The translations under genes and the position numbers were made by a program. Below the pieces are notes generated by a model. The model saw only the letters and a program-made list of their open reading frames with translations. It was not told the DNA's origin and did no database searches. Below, piece by piece: positions 42,604 to 46,622 of a DNA stretch of 46,622 nt (positions are counted from its first letter, which is position 1; the number at the start of each line of letters is the position of its first letter). The stretch comes from an uncultured Prevotellaceae bacterium (lineage in GTDB: Bacteria; Bacteroidota; Bacteroidia; Bacteroidales; Bacteroidaceae), in the NCBI GenBank assembly GCA_902770635.1, contig CACXTX010000038.1, positions 1-46,622 of the forward strand, read 5' to 3'.

Positions 42604-42611
42604 CAAAAGTA
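42604..42611 (-). promoter_or_regulatory. -7 promoter element (TACTTTTG) of the moxR-bat operon
   Basis: CAAAAGTA on the plus strand fits TAnnTTTG on the minus strand, about 37 nt upstream of the moxR ATG. CAA at 42635-42637 could be the -33 TTG, with a slightly long 23-nt spacer. Confidence 0.5.
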
Positions 42612-42660
42612 CTCAATTAACACGTTATTGCGTACAACTGCATACCTAAATAATATTAAA

Positions 42661-42694
42661 AAAGTTTCCTAAAACTTACATTTTAAGAAACTTT
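42661..42694 (-). terminator. Terminator of the ftsY-rimO-HU operon
   Basis: An 8-bp stem (AAAGTTTC/GAAACTTT), one mismatch, then a further 5 bp (TAAAA/TTTTA) and a 6-nt loop. On the minus strand it is followed by a T run and lies just past the HU-LysM stop. Confidence 0.82.
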
Positions 42695-42705
42695 CAACTA
42701 TTCTT

Positions 42706-43806
42706 TCAGCCTTTTCGCTTTTTCTTGATTTTCAATTTAGGAATTTTGATAACTTGTCCTTCCTTGATTTTAGGGTCTCTAGGCAAGTTATTATACACTT
42801 CCACATAACACTGCATGTCTGGTCCTAGATGGGCGCGACAAATACTATAAAATGTCTGACCGGGAAGTACTGTTACCTCTTCTGCTGTACCTACAATACG
42901 GTAGGCCCCTAGCCTTACACGTTCATCTTTGGCAGCATATGGATCAATATCTTCAATAGTTTCCTTCACTTCCTGTTCAGCAGGCTCTTCCTTCTCGGAA
43001 GGAACTTCTGTCTGAACATCAGATATAGCGGGTACTTCAACATCAATAGTATCTTTCATGACTGCTAGAGTGTCCACAGACTTTGCTTGAAGCGTTTTTT
43101 CCTTATGAACTTCTTTGGGGGTTTTGGCTATTTTATTCATGGCATACTGATAGCCTCCGTATGCCGACAAGCCCATCAGAAGAACAACGAAAACAGCACC
43201 TGACAACCATTTTATCCACGTAAAACCGTTGGACTCCTCCTCTATCTCAATATCCTCCGCCAAAGGTCCCTCTTCAGTTGGTTCTTCATCTATAGGGGTA
43301 GCAACTTCATGCTCTTCTACTATAGATTCTACCATAACAGGCTCCTCTTCTGCAAGGGTAATCATAGGAGCGTCCTCAACAACAGGTTCTTCTACAGTTT
43401 CTGATAGTTTTTCTAATGGTGTAGCCTCTTCCTCAGAATTAACTGTTTCTTCTTCATCATCGGCAGCTATATCTTCAAAATCAACACCATCATTGAGTAC
43501 GACAGTATCAAACTGGGAGAAAGGCTTATTTACCAGTTCTTTCATCACGGTGTCGGGGGTAAAGGTCACCTTAGCATGACTATCAATCATTACACGCTCA
43601 CCAGTTCGCACACTAACACTCTCGCGTGCTTCAACACTGATAATTTTGAAGGTTCCAAACCCCTTAATTTTCACCAACCCGTCTTCTTCCAAACGTTGTT
43701 GGATGATAGCAAACATATCAGTAGCAAACTTGTTCGCTTCCTTCTGATTCAGTCCACTTTTCTCAACCAGTATTTTGGCAATTTCCTGTATTGTCAACTT
43801 TCCCAT
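42706..43806 (-). CDS. HU-domain protein with transmembrane helix and C-terminal LysM domain
   Basis: 366 residues. Residues 1-92 are a full HU/IHF domain (IAKILVEKSGLNQKEANKFA, KIKGFGTFKI, AKVTFTPDTVMKELVN). Residues 105-192 are an acidic linker, 199-221 one membrane helix (LSGAVFVVLLMGLSAYGGY), then a Lys/Glu stretch, and about 314-360 a LysM-like domain (VTVLPGQTFYSICRAHL, YNNLPRDPKIKEGQVIKIP). DNA binding in the cytoplasm with LysM on peptidoglycan would bridge chromosome and wall. The Lys-rich flank after the helix argues against that topology by the positive-inside rule, so it is unsettled. It starts 2 nt after a second HU gene. Confidence 0.88.
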   Translation of the reverse strand: MGKLTIQEIAKILVEKSGLNQKEANKFATDMFAIIQQRLEEDGLVKIKGFGTFKIISVEARESVSVRTGERVMIDSHAKVTFTPDTVMKELVNKPFSQFDTVVLNDGVDFEDIAADDEEETVNSEEEATPLEKLSETVEEPVVEDAPMITLAEEEPVMVESIVEEHEVATPIDEEPTEEGPLAEDIEIEEESNGFTWIKWLSGAVFVVLLMGLSAYGGYQYAMNKIAKTPKEVHKEKTLQAKSVDTLAVMKDTIDVEVPAISDVQTEVPSEKEEPAEQEVKETIEDIDPYAAKDERVRLGAYRIVGTAEEVTVLPGQTFYSICRAHLGPDMQCYVEVYNNLPRDPKIKEGQVIKIPKLKIKKKRKG

Positions 43807-43808
43807 AC

Positions 43809-44090
43809 TTATTGACCTCCTTTCAGTTTATCCCTCCAAGTCTGGTTTGGTTTGAAATTTAGTACCAACTTGGGAGGTACCAGCATACGTTGCCCTGATG
43901 ACGGGTTAACCATAATACGCTCCATCTTTTTCCTGGTCTCAAAGACACCGAAATTAGGTATGATTACCGCATTCCCTTCTTGAAAAGCATCACCCATCGC
44001 ATCAATCAGGTTGTTCACCAGTCGCTGGGTATCTTTCGAAGCATAATTAGTACGCTTCGACAGTTCTGCTATAAATTCTTTATTATTCAT
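43809..44090 (-). CDS. HU-family DNA-binding protein
   Basis: 93 residues from ATG 44090 (MNNKEFIAELSKRT); the longer reading inside rimO does not fit the family. It has the two-helix start, VIIPNFGVFETRKKMER, the DNA arm MVNPSSGQRMLVPP, and KLVLNFKPNQTWRDKLK. It is a nucleoid protein and might pair with the HU domain of the next gene. The ATG overlaps the rimO stop by 8 nt. Confidence 0.92.
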   Translation of the reverse strand: MNNKEFIAELSKRTNYASKDTQRLVNNLIDAMGDAFQEGNAVIIPNFGVFETRKKMERIMVNPSSGQRMLVPPKLVLNFKPNQTWRDKLKGGQ

Positions 44091-45384
44091 ATCTCGTTGT
44101 GGCGTATAAATCAAATTCTTCTGCATCTGTGATGCGAACTTCATAAAAAGCTCCTATTTTCAAGTCCTCCTCAATCGCGATCAACACCTCAGGATCAACC
44201 TCTGGCGAACAGAATTGTGTACGTCCCACCCAATAGTCACCCTCTCGTCTATCGATAATCACACGGAGTGTCTGTCCAATTTTCTCTCCCTCTATTTCTG
44301 CACTGATATGTTGCTGGACACGCATCAGTTTATCCAACCTTTGTTGTTTAACCTCTGCTGGCACATCGTCTTGGTAGTGTTTCGCAGAATAAGTTCCATC
44401 CTCTTCGGAATAGGCAAAGGCCCCCATGCGTTCAAAACGTGCCCATTTTGTAAATTCCAAAAGTTCCTGGAAATCCTCTTCTGTCTCACCAGGGAATCCC
44501 ACCATTAGGGTTGTGCGAATGTGAATACCGGGAACTTCACGACGCATCCGACGTATCAACTCATACGTTTCCTCCTTTGTAACGTGTCGCTGCATTCGTG
44601 TAAGCATATGATCAGAAATATGCTGCAAGGCAATATCCAAATACTTACACACATTACTATTATCACGTATCACACGTAACAAGTCCCATGGAAAATGAGC
44701 TGGATAGGCATAATGCAAACGAATCCACTCTACACCCTCAATGGCAGCCATCTGCTCTATCAGTTCTGCTATATGCTGCTTGCCGTCAATATCAATACCA
44801 TAATAAGTCAACTCTTGAGCTATCACTTGAAATTCCTTGGTTCCTTGACTAACTAGATAACGAACCTCGTCCAATATCTCATGCATCGGTCGGCTCCGAT
44901 GCTTTCCTGTAATAATTGGTATCGCACAATATGCACAATGACGGTCACAGCCTTCTGCTATTTTCAAATAAACATAATGGCGCGGGGTAGTAATATGGCG
45001 GGGAGCATTTTCAAGATTATCCAGTTTTTCTAAATCCTTCAGAAGTTGCTTATAATTAAACTTTCCATACCAACCATCCACTTCAGGGATTTCCTTTTCC
45101 AAATCAGCCAGATAGCGTTCGGAAAGACACCCCATTACATAGAGATGTTTCAGTTGTCCTTCTTCCTTAGCCTGCGCCAATTCCAAGATTGTATCTATAC
45201 TCTCTTGCTTGGCATCCTCAATGAAGCCACAAGTGTTCACCACAGCAATATCGCCTTGTGGGTTTTCCGCATCATGAGTTACATCATAGCCATATTTCTC
45301 AAAGAGTCCCATCAGTGCCTCTGAATCAACAAGGTTCTTGGAACACCCTAAGGTAATAATATCTATGGACGGTTTCTTATTCAT
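44083..45384 (-). CDS. rimO: Ribosomal protein S12 methylthiotransferase
   Basis: 433 residues. The N-terminal MTTase domain has LGCSKNLVDSEALMG and VNTCGFIEDAKQESI, and further Cys at VMGCLSERY. The radical-SAM core has CDRHCAYCAIP (CX3CX2C), and a C-terminal TRAM domain follows (IGQTLRVIIDRREGDYWVGRT). It adds a methylthio group to an Asp of ribosomal protein S12. The start overlaps the ftsY stop by 8 nt. Confidence 0.95.
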   Translation of the reverse strand: MNKKPSIDIITLGCSKNLVDSEALMGLFEKYGYDVTHDAENPQGDIAVVNTCGFIEDAKQESIDTILELAQAKEEGQLKHLYVMGCLSERYLADLEKEIPEVDGWYGKFNYKQLLKDLEKLDNLENAPRHITTPRHYVYLKIAEGCDRHCAYCAIPIITGKHRSRPMHEILDEVRYLVSQGTKEFQVIAQELTYYGIDIDGKQHIAELIEQMAAIEGVEWIRLHYAYPAHFPWDLLRVIRDNSNVCKYLDIALQHISDHMLTRMQRHVTKEETYELIRRMRREVPGIHIRTTLMVGFPGETEEDFQELLEFTKWARFERMGAFAYSEEDGTYSAKHYQDDVPAEVKQQRLDKLMRVQQHISAEIEGEKIGQTLRVIIDRREGDYWVGRTQFCSPEVDPEVLIAIEEDLKIGAFYEVRITDAEEFDLYATTRYE

Positions 45385-46333
45385 TCTTAAACAATGAGTC
45401 TACAAACTGCTGACGATTGAAAAGCTGTAAATCCTTCATACCTTCACCCAGTCCGATATACTTTACGGGCACTTTCAACTGATCAGAGATACCAATAACA
45501 ACACCGCCTTTTGCGGTACCATCCAGTTTGGTGATAGCCAGAGAGGTAATCTGGGTGACTGCTGCAAACTGCTTGGCCTGTTCAAAAGCATTCTGCCCTG
45601 TGGAGCCATCCAGCACGAGCATCACCTCATCAGGAGCATCAGGCAACACCTTCTTCATCACCTCCTTAATCTTCTTCAACTCGTTCATTAAGCCAACTTT
45701 GTTGTGCAGACGTCCCGCAGTATCTATTAAAACCACATCAGCACCATTGGCTTTGGCACTCTGTAAGGTATCGAAAGCTACAGAAGCAGGGTCACTTCCC
45801 ATCTGCTGTTTCACGACAGGTACACCAACACGCTCACCCCAAATACATAATTGCTCAACGGCAGCAGCACGGAATGTGTCAGCAGCCCCCAAATAGACCT
45901 TCTTGCCAGCCTGCTTAAACTGCCAAGCCAATTTGCCTATTGTTGTGGTTTTGCCTACGCCATTGACGCCAACCACCAGAATCACATAGGGTTTATGGTC
46001 AACTGGTAAGTCCCAATTATCATTATCGTCAGAATTGTTTTCTGTCAAAAGAGAAGCTATCTCATCACGCAGGAGAGCATTAAGTTCACTTGTGGACACA
46101 TACTTGTCACGGGCCACACGCTCTTCTATGCGTTCTATGATTTTAAGCGTGGTCTCAACACCTACATCAGAAGTAATCAACACTTCTTCCAAGTTGTCTA
46201 ACACGTCGTCATCCACCTTCGACTTACCAGCCACAGCACGTGCCAATTTATCGAACACACTGGACTTGGTTTTCTCTAGCCCTTTATCCAGTGTTTCCTT
46301 TTTTTCCTTATTGAAAAATCCAAAAATACCCAT
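45377..46333 (-). CDS. ftsY: Signal recognition particle receptor FtsY
   Basis: 318 residues. A short N-terminal region lacks the long acidic A domain of E. coli FtsY, as is normal in Bacteroidetes. The NG domain carries G1 VVGVNGVGKTTTIGKLA, DTFRAAAVEQL, DTAGRL and TKLDGTAKGG. It docks SRP-ribosome complexes at the membrane. It is the first gene of the operon. Confidence 0.96.
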   Translation of the reverse strand: MGIFGFFNKEKKETLDKGLEKTKSSVFDKLARAVAGKSKVDDDVLDNLEEVLITSDVGVETTLKIIERIEERVARDKYVSTSELNALLRDEIASLLTENNSDDNDNWDLPVDHKPYVILVVGVNGVGKTTTIGKLAWQFKQAGKKVYLGAADTFRAAAVEQLCIWGERVGVPVVKQQMGSDPASVAFDTLQSAKANGADVVLIDTAGRLHNKVGLMNELKKIKEVMKKVLPDAPDEVMLVLDGSTGQNAFEQAKQFAAVTQITSLAITKLDGTAKGGVVIGISDQLKVPVKYIGLGEGMKDLQLFNRQQFVDSLFKNE

Positions 46334-46354
46334 ATTACAATATTATATCGAGTG

Positions 46355-46386
46355 CAAAGTTACGAATAAGCGAGCAAAATGCCAAA
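46355..46386 (-). promoter_or_regulatory. Canonical Bacteroidetes promoter of the ftsY operon
   Basis: On the minus strand TTTG (46386-46383) is separated by 20 nt from TAACTTTG (46362-46355). Both match the -33/-7 consensus with normal spacing, 22 nt upstream of the ftsY ATG. Confidence 0.72.
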
Positions 46387-46446
46387 AATTTTATGTTTTT
46401 TTCGAGCGTGGGTAACTTCGACTCCTGTCTCACAATTGCCAAAAAA

Positions 46447-46475
46447 TAAGGCTGCAATCAAACATTGCAGCCTTA
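46447..46475 (-). terminator. Rho-independent terminator after the DUF4295 gene
   Basis: A perfect 12-bp stem (TAAGGCTGCAAT/ATTGCAGCCTTA) with a 5-nt loop, followed by TTTTTT on the minus strand, lies 23 nt past the stop codon. Confidence 0.9.
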
Positions 46476-46497
46476 AATTTATCATTACACTGAAATA

Positions 46498-46622
46498 TTA
46501 GTTCTTAAAGAAGTCCTTAACAGCCTCGTTAGGAACCATCTGCTCGTCAAAGATGTAAGCACCAGTCTTGGGGCTCTTTACCATCTTGATAACCTTTGTG
46601 TAAGCGCGACCATCCTTTGAGC
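46498..46622 (-). CDS. DUF4295 family protein (partial, 5' end beyond window)
   Basis: The last 41 codons are visible. They include RAYTKVIKMVKSPKTGAYIF and end MVPNEAVKDFFKN, the typical C-terminus of the roughly 50-residue Bacteroidetes DUF4295 proteins. These small basic proteins are usually encoded after rpmB and rpmG and are thought to be ribosome-associated. The gene ends in a strong terminator. Confidence 0.9.
   Translation of the reverse strand, partial: SKDGRAYTKVIKMVKSPKTGAYIFDEQMVPNEAVKDFFKN

Overview
The window looks like chromosomal DNA of a Bacteroidales bacterium, most likely Prevotellaceae (Prevotella/Segatella-like). The reasons are: promoters of the Bacteroidetes type (TAnnTTTG, often TACCTTTGC), almost no Shine-Dalgarno sites, a Bat aerotolerance operon, an RprX/RprY-like two-component pair, a DUF4295 ribosome-associated gene, an HU-HIG/'smalltalk' pair, and AT-rich tandem repeats between genes. 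Assignment to genus is inference.

Region 1 (about 0.3-23.0 kb, minus strand) is one tightly packed transcription unit of 24 genes. It runs from a promoter at 22971-22978 to a hairpin terminator at 300-329. It has the full logic of an aryl polyene/flexirubin-type pigment pathway. One AMP-ligase and three acyl carrier proteins carry the starter and chain. Three ketosynthases, one ketoreductase and two hotdog dehydratases build a conjugated chain. An O-methyltransferase, two CrtI-like FAD desaturase/isomerase homologues and a thioesterase tailor it. Three acyltransferase modules (one fused to a family-2 glycosyltransferase) and an esterase probably attach it to a lipid. A LolA-like carrier, an MMPL/RND exporter and an EamA-type small transporter probably move it to the outer membrane. 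Three small secreted proteins of unknown function are also encoded. No aromatic amino acid ammonia-lyase and no DarA/DarB pair are present in the window. The clear oddities are the paired CrtI-like enzymes, two ketosynthases that each carry a second thiolase-like C-terminal domain, an exporter with a C-terminal Rossmann/methyltransferase-like domain, and a leader of about 360 nt with a short upstream ORF.

Region 2 (about 23.0-24.5 kb, plus strand) is a small accessory island. It has a repeat- and palindrome-rich intergenic stretch, a promoter, a GC-rich HU-like gene that seems to have lost its N-terminus, and a 36-residue smalltalk-type peptide. It ends in a strong hairpin shared with the convergent response regulator.

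Region 3 (24.6-29.5 kb, minus) holds the RprXY-like two-component system and a TonB-dependent receptor whose promoter is bracketed by a perfect inverted repeat.

Region 4 (29.6-42.6 kb, minus) holds moxR, a DUF58 gene, a BatD-like membrane protein, batA, a batB-batC fusion and a batD-batE fusion, then a PAP2 phosphatase, queA, nadE and a SpoU-family RNA methyltransferase. Most neighbours overlap or nearly touch.

Region 5 (42.7-46.6 kb, minus) is ftsY-rimO-HU-(HU/TM/LysM), with a canonical promoter and a terminator, followed by the 3' end of a DUF4295 gene. The HU-TM-LysM protein could physically link DNA to the envelope.
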